Source: Alitta virens (taxonomy: Eukaryota > Annelida > Polychaeta > Phyllodocida > Nereididae). Taken from it: a stretch of 64,000 bases of DNA. The position numbers and the translations under genes are program-made. Below the pieces are notes generated by a model. The model saw only the letters and a program-made list of their open reading frames with translations. It had not been told where the DNA came from and ran no database searches. This document shows, in pieces, positions 1-11,800 of the stretch. Location: positions 14,106,771-14,170,770 of the forward strand of contig OW028585.1 of the NCBI GenBank assembly GCA_932294295.1, read 5' to 3'. Numbering within the stretch: position 1 is the stretch's first letter; each line of letters starts with the position of its first letter.

Positions 1-2161
1 CCCCACCTGCTTTAAAAGTCTAGAAAACCCGACACTACTTGATGTGATTCTAACAAATTCTTCAAACTCTATTCAGCAAACTTTAAATGTTCCGCTTGGT
101 ATAAATGACTTTCATAACTATACAAGCGCTGCAACAAGAATCCTGTGTCCTTCAAATGAACTTTATTACAGTTCTTTCAAAAATTTCAGTGAAAATGATT
201 ACTTACATGATCTGGACACAGCACCTTTTCATATTCCCAAGTATTTGATGATCAATTATGGTTTCACAATACTTTATTATCAGAAATTGAAACAAAGATT
301 ATTTAAAAATAATAAATTACCAAACATGAATGACAACCTAAGAAAAATGATAAATGTAAAAGCAGCCCTTAGAAGGAAATTAAAAAATTTAGAAGTCAAG
401 AAAATTGGCATGAATACAGAAAGCAAAGAAACAAAGTAAACAAACTAAAGAGGTCATCACTCAGTAATTACTTTCAGAAATATTGCAATACATCGAATAC
501 CAAGGGTAAACACTTCTGGCAAGTGGTCAAACCTTTCATGACAAACAAAACAAAATCAAACAATCGCACAATCACTCTATTTGAAAATGACACAATAGTC
601 ACCAACCCTGTAGAAGTAACTAACATATTTAATGAATACTTCATAATGTAGCAGAACCTGATAATGTTAACAGCATTTCAGCTGATGAGGTCATTGAACA
701 CTATAAACATTACCCAAGCATTAAGTTGATCAACGATCAAGTAAACAGTAATGAACAGTTTAATTTCACACCTGTAAATGACACAGTAACTAAAAATAAA
801 TAGAAGTCTCTACAAACAAACAAGACCAGTGGATTTGACAACATTTCCCCAAAGTTTCTTAAGATAGGTGCAAATTACTTATGTCAAAGTCTAACCCCAA
901 TCTTATACAACAGCATAAGCACAATGATTTTCCCCGATTATAATAAAAAAAGCTGAAGTTTCCCCACTGTACAAAAAATCAGATCAACTTTCAAAACAAA
1001 ATAACAGGCCCCTTAGTGTCCTAACATCAACCTCCAAATTGTTCGAGGCCAATATGTGTGATCAGATCATTGAATTTGTATCCTCTTCATTGTCCATAGA
1101 CGTGTCAGCACATAGAAAGACTTACAGTTGTAACAATGTTGTGTAGAGGAAGGCCCATGAATCCTGTTCTTTCATACTAAACTACCTAAATCTTAAATAG
1201 AAAATAACATCCAAAGTGAATGGTTAAATTTGAAAACTGGTGTTCTTCAAGGTTCTCTCTTGGGCCCTCTCTTATTTAACATTTACCTAAATGATTTCCT
1301 TTTTTAATTAAGTAGTTCTTGCAATGTTTACAATTATGCTGATGATAACACCTTATCCTATGCACACAGAGACCCAATGGTCATAAAGGACAAACTTGAA
1401 GAAGCTTCTGTTTTAGCAAATGCATGTTTCAAAAATAATTTGATGAAAGCAAATGCATCTAAATTCCAAGCCATATGTCTAAGTAGGGTAAATGTTTCCA
1501 TAGATTTTGAGATTGACAATTATATAATACAATCTGAGTATGTTGTTAAACTGTGAAGTATCAGCATTGATAACAAACTAAATTTTGACTGCCATGTATC
1601 AATAATTAGTAGAAAAGCAGCAAAACAAATTAATGCACTCCAAAGATTATGCAAACGCATTGATTACACAAGTAAACTCAGAACATACGAATCATTTATC
1701 TCATCTAATTTTGTTTTTTGCACACTTGTGTATGATACTTTCACAATAGGACAAAACAAGAAACTTGAGAAACTAAATAAAAGAACAACATAATTAGTTT
1801 GCAATGATTATGATAGCCATACAACCAACTGCTAGAAAGAACATGTCAAAAAATGCTTTACGTAACAAGGAAAACTAGTCTAGCAGAATTTGTTTATTAA
1901 GTACTCCATGACATGGCAAGACCTATAACAAGTTCATTTTTTACCAGGCAGATTACGCCATATGAGATGAGAGATAATCCTAAGCTAGTCAAGCCTGTTT
2001 ACAACACTATGCAATATGGTTTTAGGTCTATTATGTATCAAGGTGCTATGATTTGGAATGTTTTACCTGTTAAATTAAAAGAAGTAGATGAATTAGCTAA
2101 GTTCAAAGATTTATTAAGATGTTGCAGTTCCCTGGAAGTTGTAACTGCAGATCATGCATAA
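1..2161 (+). mobile_element. Degenerate non-LTR retrotransposon (LINE), 5' end outside window
   Basis: Translating the plus strand with frame changes gives, in order, the end of an endonuclease domain (LLDVILTN near 40), a linker rich in Lys/Arg, then reverse transcriptase blocks: KTSGFDNISPKFLKIG near 825-870, GVLQGSLLGPLLFNIYLNDF near 1232-1300, and the catalytic YADD box near 1335. A C-terminal segment ending in a run with WNVLPVKLKE stops at about 2159. Several stops and frameshifts break the frame, so it is a dead copy. The domain order and box sequences fit the Jockey/CR1-like group of LINEs; I cannot name the family more closely. It ends only a few bases from an oppositely oriented LINE. 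Confidence 0.85.
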
Positions 2162-2165
2162 TCTG

Positions 2166-4340
2166 TCAGCAAAATAATTTATAATCATTGTATAGTTCAG
2201 TCATATTATTTCTTTTGACAACTGATATCATTCTAGCATACATGAGTAGTTCTAATACTTTAGAAAACAGTGGCATGACTGATATAGGCCTGTAATTGCT
2301 TATCAACATAGGATCACCAGCTTTATATAATGGAATAATTTTGGCTATTTTCATTGCATCCGGAAAGAATCCTTGTGTAATAGAAAAATTCAAAATATGT
2401 GTCAGGGGAGTAAGGTACTTAAGATAAGTCGCTTTTACCACTAAGTCATATCCAGCACTTGCATTTTTTAAATTCAAGATAATTTTTTCAACTTCGTCTT
2501 TTTCTATGTGTGAAAGAAATATTGAAACAGAGTTGTTCTCATGTTTTTAGCTGATAGGATCAATATTACTATAAAGTTGAATGGGAATTTGTCTGGCCAA
2601 GTCTTTGACAATGTTATTGAAATATTGATTAAATTTGTTGCCCATGATGGTCTTTTTGCTCTCCAAAGTGTCACCAAATTTGAACTGAATTGGAATTGCT
2701 GCTTGTATTTTCTTATTTATAACCTCCTTAATGATCCACCATAATTGTTTGGTACTGTTTGTGTTTTCTTACAGTAGTAGATGGTGATGTCTTCTTTCAG
2801 TTATTCTCAGATTTATTATGCCGGTCACATTTGATCAAACTTAAATAACAAGCACAATAAGTGTTATGAAACTTATGACAATGCTTAAACTTAAATACTT
2901 ATAGCGTAGCCAGGCACATTCCGAACCATGCAAACAACTAAAATGAAAGTTAAAATGGTGCAATAAAAAGGCTCAATTCTAAGAATATCCTCACTCGAGG
3001 AACGGGCGGGAGAAGAAATGAAGCAAATGAGTGCGAACGATGCGTCCCTCCCTTTTAAGGGGGCCGTAAACAAGATTACGCTCATGGACGGATAGTGATA
3101 TGATTTGACGCTAGCGCGCGTCAACGGAAGGTGACGTTTATTTTATTTTAATTAACTAAATGTATTGTTCTAAACAATAAATGACATTAATACCTCTTGT
3201 ATCTAGCACTGTTATATAATGTTGGATTTTTAAGTTGATCAACAAATAGCCTATTCCTTAACTTGATTTTTTCATTCCTTCAGATAACCAAGGTTTCCGC
3301 TTTTTGATAATTGGACTTTCTCACTCTGATTGGGAAAGATTATTTAAAGATTTGTATGTATTTGTCATAAAAACAGGCAAATGCATCCGGTCCATCATTA
3401 TTATGTAAAACCTGGTTCCAATCAATAGTGTAAAGTTTCCCAGAGAACAATTCTATGTACTTTGCACTCACGTTGCGTGTTTTGTTAAATTTTCCTTGTT
3501 ATTAATCCTATTTTCATAGTAGATAGCAAACACAGGTAAGTGATCAGAGATATTAGTATAAGGGTGGGTGGATTAGGGCTTTAAGTCCTGTATTTCTGAA
3601 CCTGATGGGCTAATTAGGACAGGTAGGGACCATGGCAATTAGACAAAGGATGAAACAGCCATCCAGCATAGGCTCGACCGGGAATTGAACCCGGGACCCA
3701 GTGGTTGGAAGTCCAGCTTGCTACAACTGAGCTAGGCACCCACCCCTTGAAATATTATTATAAAATAAACCACAGAGACTTCAAGGGGTAGATATATCAT
3801 TAAAGAAAATATTATCGATAAGAGTACATGTTTTTGAGGTAATTCGTGTGGGTTGGTTATTTAGGGAAACATGGAGTTGGCATAGATAATGTCTAGGAAA
3901 TCTGAACTGGGGATATGGTTCTTAATGTCTAATATGTTAATGTTGAAATTACCCATTAGACAGACAATCTTCTTTTCATTCTTTAATTTACTCAAAATGT
4001 AAGATATCTGGTCATTAAAAGACATGAAATAAACAATTGGCCTGAATTGGTCAGGTGACCTCAGAGGTCGCATGACCAGTTCAAGCTGGATCCTAGGTCC
4101 AAATTGGGAGGCTTTTTGGAAACCAGTATCTTCTTTTTTTATTTCTATGAACAGAGCCTCAACTGAATCATTGTTTAAGTCAACTAATCGGAATGAAATA
4201 AGTATCGATATATCTTAGCATGCGTGAACTTTTTTAAGTAATATTGTGGCAGAGTTAGGGTTTACGGATAGCAGTTCATCATTACTTTTGGGGGATGTAG
4301 CACCACTAGCTTAGCAGAGAGGAGAATTTTTCCAGAAATG
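2166..4340 (-). mobile_element. Second degenerate LINE, antisense, interrupted by a SINE
   Basis: Read on the minus strand. An endonuclease piece carries the motif GNFNINILD (3861-4073). A later endonuclease block reads SDHLPVFAIYYEN (about 3505-3550). A linker follows, and then an RT start between 2166 and 2477 with IIPLYKAGD and NYRPISVMPLFSKVLE. The RT is cut off at about 2166-2170, before the YADD box, exactly where the plus-strand LINE ends. A SINE interrupts the endonuclease at 3563-3747, and a GC-rich insert of unknown origin lies near 2990-3130. Stops are present throughout, so this is a fossil. Confidence 0.8.
3563..3747 (-). mobile_element. tRNA-derived SINE, family 1, copy a
   Basis: On the minus strand the head carries an A box (CTAGCTCAGTTGTAGC) and a B box (GGGTTCAATTCCCGG), followed by a body that matches the copy at 36545. 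It interrupts the endonuclease of the antisense LINE. The flanks look like an imperfect target duplication (atattagtata on the left, atattattata on the right). Confidence 0.85.
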
Positions 4341-4724
4341 AACAGACTTCTTCTCGAATGTAAATCTACACTCAAGAAATGGCTGAACAAACAATGGCTG
4401 AACAAACCATTTTCCAGTTGTTCAGTTCACCAAATCATTTGTAATAAATGAGGAAAATCCAAGTCAGAAAAATAAGATTCATAGAATATATTCTGATAAG
4501 TCCATCATGAAATTGCAGGATATTGCCTGAGTAGCTTGAGTACCTCAAGACATGAGTCCAAAGTTGTGTCAAAAGTCTTAAGAGAGATTCACAGGTACTT
4601 TTTAGTCCAAAATCAATTTCTTCACATCAAGTAACTTGTTCATATTTCCTTTTGATTAGATCACAATATTTCTTTATTATACACTTGAACTATCTTTCAG
4701 TAGATTGCTTATTATCACACTTTA

Positions 4725-5117
4725 CTAAAGTTTTCATATTTCTTTATCAAACAAATTTGTTACTAACTTCATAATTTTGAGCAAAGAAGACATCATTTTT
4801 TTGGTTCAGAACTGTCGTAGTTTTTTTTTGTTCAGAAGTGCCATACTTTTTTTTGTTCAGAAGTGCCGTATAATTTTTTTTGCTTCAGAACTGCCGTAGT
4901 ATACTGCAATGAAAATAATGAAAGTACGGCACTTCTAAACATGAAACAACTACGGCACTTCTGAACAAAAAAAAGGGCATCTGAACAAGAAACAATTACG
5001 GCACTTCTGAACCAAAAAAATTGTGTCTTCTTTGCTAAATATTAGTAACCCTGACACCACCACACTTAAGTTAATTGCAACTTTGTTTGCTAAAGAAATA
5101 TGAAAACTTTATTAAAC
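4725..5117. mobile_element. Foldback element with ~190-bp inverted arms
   Basis: The left arm (about 4725-4905) and right arm (about 4915-5117) are inverted copies of each other. Both contain AAAGTTTTCATATTTCTTTA, GCAAAGAAGACA and TTTTTTTGGTTCAGAA. The inner part of each arm is a tandem of a short phrase, GTTCAGAAGTGCCGTA, separated by T-runs. Further phrase copies continue to about 5205. There is no ORF. I class it as a non-autonomous foldback DNA element of unknown family. Confidence 0.8.
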
Positions 5118-5322
5118 CAAAAAAACAACAAATACGGCATTTCTGAACACGAAAAAACTACGGCACTTCTGAACAACCAACAACTATGGCACTTCTGAAC
5201 CAATAAAATATTTTGCGTGGGTCAGACAGGAACTTTTTTTACACAAGAAGTGTACATGGTCTGCTCTTTTGGGAGGATTTGGTGGCCTTAAAAAAGGCCG
5301 GGGTTGTTTTGTGGTTTCTTTA

Positions 5323-6535
5323 TTATACCATGTCATCTTGCCATGGCACACTTCCTTCCTCTGAATTAACATAGTTTACCAGGTACTGCGGTTGACTCTT
5401 GGCTGCACCAGTCATCGAATGGCTTCTAGTGGGTGGTGGCATTTCATCAATTTCTCCAGCTGCCCTCCAAATTCCTGGGGTGATTAGATGTGTGACTGGA
5501 TCTTCCTGGTCCACCATGTTGTTCTGGGCAGTTGGATACCTTACTCTCATCAGATTGTGGAGGCAGCAGCATGCAAGGACTATGGATTCCACTGTCTTGG
5601 TCCTCTGTGGCATGGTAGTCAGGAGACACCTGAACCTTGCTGCAAGGATCCCAAATGCATTTTCCACAATTCTTCTTGCCCGGGAGAGTCGGTAATTGTA
5701 TATCCTCTGCTCCTTGGTCATGTTTCTTAGGGGCAGTGGCTTCATCAGCCAGGTTTTCAAAGGAAAGGCATCATCTCCGACAATGAAGTAGGGAAGAGGT
5801 CTTTCACCAGGAACAATTGGTTCAGGTGGAGGTAACCCAAGGGTCCCTTCTTCAAGTGCTTCCCTCAGGACTGTCGTGCTAAATACTCCTCATCCGATCC
5901 AGCTCCGTTAGCTCCACAGTCTACATTAAGGAACTTGTAGTCAGCATCCACAAGAACCATGAGTACAATGGAGTGGTATCCCTTGTAGTTGTAGTACACG
6001 GAACCACCTTTGGGAGGACATCTGATGGCCACATGCTTTCCATCAATGGCTCCAACACAATGAGGAAAGTTCCATCTCGAAAAGAATAGTTCAGCGACTT
6101 CTCTCCACTCTTCTGGAGTTGTGGGGCAGGCCAGGAGAACATCGGAATACTCTGCAATTATGGCTTCACAGACTTCTCGTCTCGAATTATCAAGCTGATG
6201 GTGTTGTGGGCCACTCTAAAGCCATATATGAGGGACTTGTAGCTGTTTCCAGTTGCCAAATAGCGAAGGGTGATGGCAAGTCTGTGTCCTGGCTCCAAAG
6301 CTTTCCTCAAACGGGTGTTTTGTTTTCTAATCCTATGATCAATTTTGCCAACGATCTCTCGGAAAATGGCTGGTTCTATTCTCATAAAGTTGGTATAACT
6401 TGCGGTGTCTTCGTGGAGCAGTTCTCTCAGTAGACGCTCATAATATCCCATCTGAGGTCTTCTCAACAGCCAAGGCTTCACCCAAAACCTCCTCCTCCTC
6501 CTGGCTGCCACCGGGCTACCCCTGGAAGCCGTCAA
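5323..6535 (-). pseudogene. PIF/Harbinger (HARBI1-like) DDE transposase with two frameshifts
   Basis: The protein starts at the ATG at 6533-6535 and runs down to about 5336. In order: a basic N-terminus, a helical region (YYERLLRELLHEDTASYTNF), the first DDE block with GAIDGKHV, a second block with VDCGANGAGSD, a segment with YFIVGDDAFPL, and RIVENAFGILAARFR, which carries the expected final Glu. This is the HARBI1 order and about the family length. Two small lesions break it: a 5-base tandem duplication near 6174-6178 and a one-base gain near 5886. Otherwise the frame is open, so inactivation appears recent. The right terminal repeat (6720-6745) is present, but I found no matching left one. 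The foldback and phrase repeats at 4725-5205 lie on that side. Confidence 0.9.
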
Positions 6536-6745
6536 CTAATTTGCCATACCCGGTGGGTAACCCGTGGAAGCCGGCGGGTAACCCGGCAGGTAACCCGTAG
6601 AACCCGGCGGGTAACCCGGCGGGTGCTGCTCCGCCCCTTTTTGCTGCCAGAACCCGTCGCCAACCCGGAGGAAAAAGCTGTTACACAACCGTTACGTCAC
6701 TCTACGGGTTCACTACGGCTAAAACAGCCCAGTGTGACAGGGGCT
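6536..6745 (-). repeat. Harbinger right terminal repeat with GC-rich subterminal tandem
   Basis: The outer end, read inward on the minus strand, begins AGCCCCTGTCACACTGGGC and is followed outside by TTA, the usual Harbinger target triplet. Inside lies a degenerate ~12-bp tandem based on CCGGCGGGTAAC. The same design, with related terminal sequence, occurs at both ends of the 15.7-20.7 kb element. Confidence 0.7.
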
Positions 6746-6749
6746 TTAC

Positions 6750-8880
6750 ATTGTCTTATATTGATGCAAATATACTTGGATATTAACATCCACATTGTAA
6801 TATTCAGACGATTGGGTAAATATAAATGAATAGAAATTATGAACTTTCTTTAAATACACAAGAACTGCGTTTATTTAATGCTTAATAGCCAATACCCTGA
6901 TTGTTTTTTGGATGATGAAATAAAAAATATTGGTGTATTTTACTAAATTAGTGTTCTTATTTTTCATGTGCATGACATTATAATGTCTTACAAATATCTT
7001 ACTTCTTATAAAGGTAAACCTGCAGGAACCCTGTATTAACAGCAATCCATTACATTCCGAGTAAAGCAAAGTGAGCATAAAAAGTATTGTCTATCATTTT
7101 CCTGCCATTTAATGGTTCTTTTTCAAAGATTTTATGCACAATAAGGAGTATTCAGTTCACAAGAAATATCAACACAATAGCATGTTCCCTTAACTAATCT
7201 ACAACAGTTACTAAGATTATCATTTATATGTCCAAAATAGTCACATTTGGGCAATGGCAGTGTTATGCCACATAAAGATGTTGGATATGATTTCATACAA
7301 AATGAACCTTTATGGTTTGTATGTACTTGTATTTAGATAAATGAAGTCTAAATAAAGTCTAAATACACATCTTTTGGGCTTATTTTGTATGGAATGATAT
7401 TCAACACCTATTTTAATGCCTTTATAAGTCAAAATATTTTTTGCTCGCTATTTACATTTAACTGGCAACTCAAGGAACTATATATATTATCAATTGCCAT
7501 GTTCCCTTCAACAGTTACTGAATTGTTGGTTTGCTTATTTGCATTAAATCTATGGCATTTAAATTAACATTTATAACCGAACACATTACAGGTGCATATG
7601 AAGAAAACTATAGTTAGTATTGAAGTCAAGTGAAAGTAATACAGATCATTATAAAACTAATTATGAAATTGCTAATTATGAACAAAGCCTGTTGAATGGG
7701 TTGAACATGGCAATACTATGATCAAATATTTGATAATGTATGGGATGCTTAGGAATATGAAGGAAGCAACACAATTTTTAGCTTTTTTTTCCCAACTTTC
7801 CATTTTTATGAAAAAAAAGGAAGTATGAAAGTGTTTTGTATGCATATAAAATATAAAATGTTGTTAGGGTAACAATTTAACACAATTTTTAGCATTTTTT
7901 GCTTATTTTCCATTATTATAAAATCAGCATGAAATAAATATCAAAATGAAGTTTGAAAAGTGAAAAAACTATAATTTAGATATGTTATTGATGCAATTTC
8001 ATTCATGTAGGGTAAATAGTGTCTTTTGTATGGAGGTTTGAAAAAGTATGAATTTTCCCTACTCTGCCCAAATTTAAATTCTATAGGATTTACGGCCATG
8101 AGACCCCCAAAAGAACCACTACACTATTTTAGGTAGGTGCAGTAGTGTCAGAGTTCTGCTCTGGAAACAAAAAAAAAAGTTTTTCTACTTTTTCCAAATT
8201 TTGTCAAACATTTCCACCATATGTCAATGTGACTATCAAAAGGCACCACTAGGCCATTAAAAATTTAGTTAGGATTAGTGCATTAGTGTTAGAGTTCTGC
8301 TCTGGAAAAGAAAGTGTTACGCCCGTCGGACGGACATTGACATTGATGATAACAAAATCTTTGTTTGCTGAGGGTTAAAAAGTATCACTCCATATTTCAT
8401 TACAATAAATTAAAATGATAAGTTACAACGGTTCTACAAGAAATTTACCTAAATATTTTTGAAAATAACTACAGATGGCCAGATATAGAAATAAAAAAGC
8501 ATGCTAGATTGAGTCAATGTGGCTGCCATTGACCGATGTCAAGCCGATGTCTAGCCAATGTAGCATGTTATAGGTGGACTTTGATAATCCACAATATTGA
8601 ATAGGGTCCTCTCTCACAGTGTTGTAAGATAAATGGATAGTGAATTATATCTGGGCATAAAATGCTTTTTTTTCTTAAACCTATAATGCCCAATGTCAGG
8701 CCCATAGGGGGAAGTTCGATGGGGTCGTCCATCCCACCCAACTATGCCGATGTCCACACATTGGTCCACCTCAGGGAATGCTATTTTTAAAAAAATTGCA
8801 TCAAACTTTATGAAAAGACCCACTGAACGCTAGTGGCTGGCTATGGGCCTGAATGTTTAGATAATAAATTAGACAATCAC
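6750..8880. other. AT-rich non-coding stretch
   Basis: No exon-like segment is visible. It contains two diverged tandem copies of a phrase beginning ACACAATTTTTAGC (about 7770-7980). A two-copy diverged repeat ending AGAGTTCTGCTCTGGAAA lies at about 8090-8320, and a short tract of CCGATGT/CCAATGT phrases at about 8515-8575. Confidence 0.5.
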
Positions 8881-8889
8881 TGTAATGCC

Positions 8890-11800
8890 TTATGCAAAAT
8901 AGACTTCGCATATGTCAGTTGTGTTGCTGTAGAATATGGCGATTGCTTCCATGGCTTCACCTGGATTGAAGCAGAAATACCAGCAAGTCAAAGGATCTTG
9001 TTGCTCTTGCGCAGCACACCAGGTGGCAGGACCTCTGCCAACCTTTGCAACAGATATGCCATCTCCTGGGCTGCAGTTGAGATTTTCACCACTCATTTTA
9101 ACCCAAGCCAATCTTCTTGGTTGATGCATTTTTAGCTGAATTTGTGTCAAGGTGGCAGGAAGGCTTCCACAGGTGTTAACATCATCATCATGTAAGAAAA
9201 TCAACGAGGGGTTTCTTTCCCAGTCACTAGTAGAGCCACATGTTTCTGATGCCCTTCCAATAGGTGTCAGTATAGTTACACCTGGCAATAGTAAATTATT
9301 TTTTGATGAGCTATGCATGCAAGGCATATGCTGTAAACTATACAGTACCTAGTAAGTTGTTATGTGAATGAAATGTATTATATAGCAGCAGCACACTTTG
9401 GTCAAGGACATTTTGTAATGGGGTAATGGTAAAAATTATATCATGCAAAATACAGTTTTTACAGATGTCTCACTTTGCTGGACTATGACCTTGTGGTATG
9501 CAGCACACTAAAGGATGGTTCTCACATAGCTCATAGAATTTTGTAATACCCCATTTTGGCGACTTCATCACAGTTGTTGGAAGCAAAAAGGGGTGAGCTT
9601 TGTTGCCAAAGTGGTACTATTTTCATTTATTGTATTAATTAATGAGTCAGGTTGCTGGTCACAATTTTATTTCATAAATTAGTGTATATATAGAAGCCAT
9701 ACAAGTGATTGATATAAAAAATAGTAAAGTTTCTAACTTTGTCACTTTATGAGCTTCAGCTTTTTAATTTATTCAAAATGTGTTCAGTATGATAAAAAAA
9801 CATACAATAACAATATAACATCCCATATGGGAAGTTATGAAAAGATCTTACCATAATCTTTGCATTTTGGTTCTGCATTTGACCAAATCCCAGCTCTTGA
9901 ACATTGACGTGTCAATGAACCACCTATCAAGTATGATCCATTAGCACAGCTGTATGTAAGCGTGGTATTCAGATAGTGAAAGTCGGATGTTGCTGTTGGC
10001 AAGTGTGTCATCAAGGCTGGGGTTCCAGTGTCTCTACATGCTGTTAAAAGTAAAATTAAAATTAATTGAAGTCACACCAATAATTATTTCAACATCACGT
10101 TTGAGAGGGAAAGTAGTGATCGAGGAACGGGATAACTTCATATGGGAATGAGATTACTTTATGAGGGATAGTTAACCTTGCACGGAAATGCAATAACTCA
10201 TAAAAAGAACTTAAATTAAAAGAAATTATTTCCCCCGTAAGTTAGAAGACTTTTGATTTCTCTTGGACAAAAATGCAATATCAATACATTTTACAGCCAA
10301 TTCTCATAGAACTGGAAACTAACTCGGTCTAAACGCCAGAGGACGTCATGTGAACCCAGTAAGGACTCCTATTGGTGGAGAGCAGCTAAAAGCTGCACCC
10401 AAAACTGACAGACGGTGAAGACGTCTGGACGTTCATAAATACCCATTCTTTTGGTACTACAGACCTAGCGCGGTTTCACAACATAGGGAAATCCTGCCAA
10501 AACTGTTTTAACTTGTGCTTTGATAGAGTTTTGGAAGTACGGCATATTTACTCCATTGGAACCGCAGTACAAAAGCGCACATTTTAAACCAACTTTTGTC
10601 CAAATCTGATCAGTGGAGGCTGAGAAAACGCTGGTTTTAACAATATCAGACCTCTCAAAATCCGTGATTTTTTTACGTTGAACAAATCGTCCACACTTGT
10701 TTCGTCTAACATGATACAGGAAAAAATTGTTTAAATAGAATAAATATATTACATTAGTGCTACTCAACACATTTGAGAGCTAAAAATGTAGTTTTTCCGT
10801 ATATTAAAAGCTATTAAATGCCTGCGTGGTGGCGCACCTGTCACTTCACTGCAGCTCCATCTGTGAAAATATAATCTCCAACGTTTTAGCAAAATATTAT
10901 TATTTGCTGTGCGTCATGGTATATAATGTATACCATAGTCTTAATAAACTTTAAAAATTTTGTTAAGTACATATAAATAATCTCTATTTATGATTTCTGT
11001 CATTTTTAACTTTTTTTAATCTCTAAAATTCCGCACGTGCTACCACGACGTTGCGTCATGAGCAAGTAAACAAGATGGAACGCCACCGATTCACAACTTT
11101 ATTAATTTTATATGGCTCTCGAGTAATAAAACCAGAATATGAAGAGTTTGTATAAATATTTCTCATCCTTTGATCAATACAGGTGGCTAATTAGAAATAT
11201 CTACAGCAATGGCTAGTCACATTTAAAACAATTTTACTGTAAATTTGTGACATACCGGAGTAACATGTGATAACATTCGAATAGTTGACCATAGTTTCTG
11301 GTGTCAGGGCCCTCGTCAGAGAACAAGTTCGCTGAAAAATGTGTTCAAATGCAACACACCATGGTCTAGCGGTGCATGCTGATCTGCATGTGCTCAAATG
11401 TGCATTTGAAAAATACTGAAAAAAGAAATACACATGAGTTTTATTATCATGTCTGACATGATAATTGTGATCATGAAAGTTAATGTCTATGGTAGCATTT
11501 TCATGTATATGTCAACAGCTGTTACATGCGAAAAACATGTAAAAATATTAATAATTTTATAATTCATATAACACATGTTTGGATCGTGTCAAAACCATAT
11601 ATCAAAGCATGTTAAAATCTAGCTGTTGTCATTCAAACTATGATATGCAGAAACGATACCAACCTCCGTATCTTGGCCAGGAATCGCTTTGTCAGGGAAG
11701 CACTTATATAATGAAACTGCAAACAGCAAAAAAAAACCATAATATCATAATCTATATACTTTCTAGCAGCTGGGTGGTCTAGTGATAAGCCCCTCACATG

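Noticed and set aside
5399..5730. Plus-strand ORFs of 98 and 80 aa
   Set aside because: They are the antisense of the Harbinger transposase.
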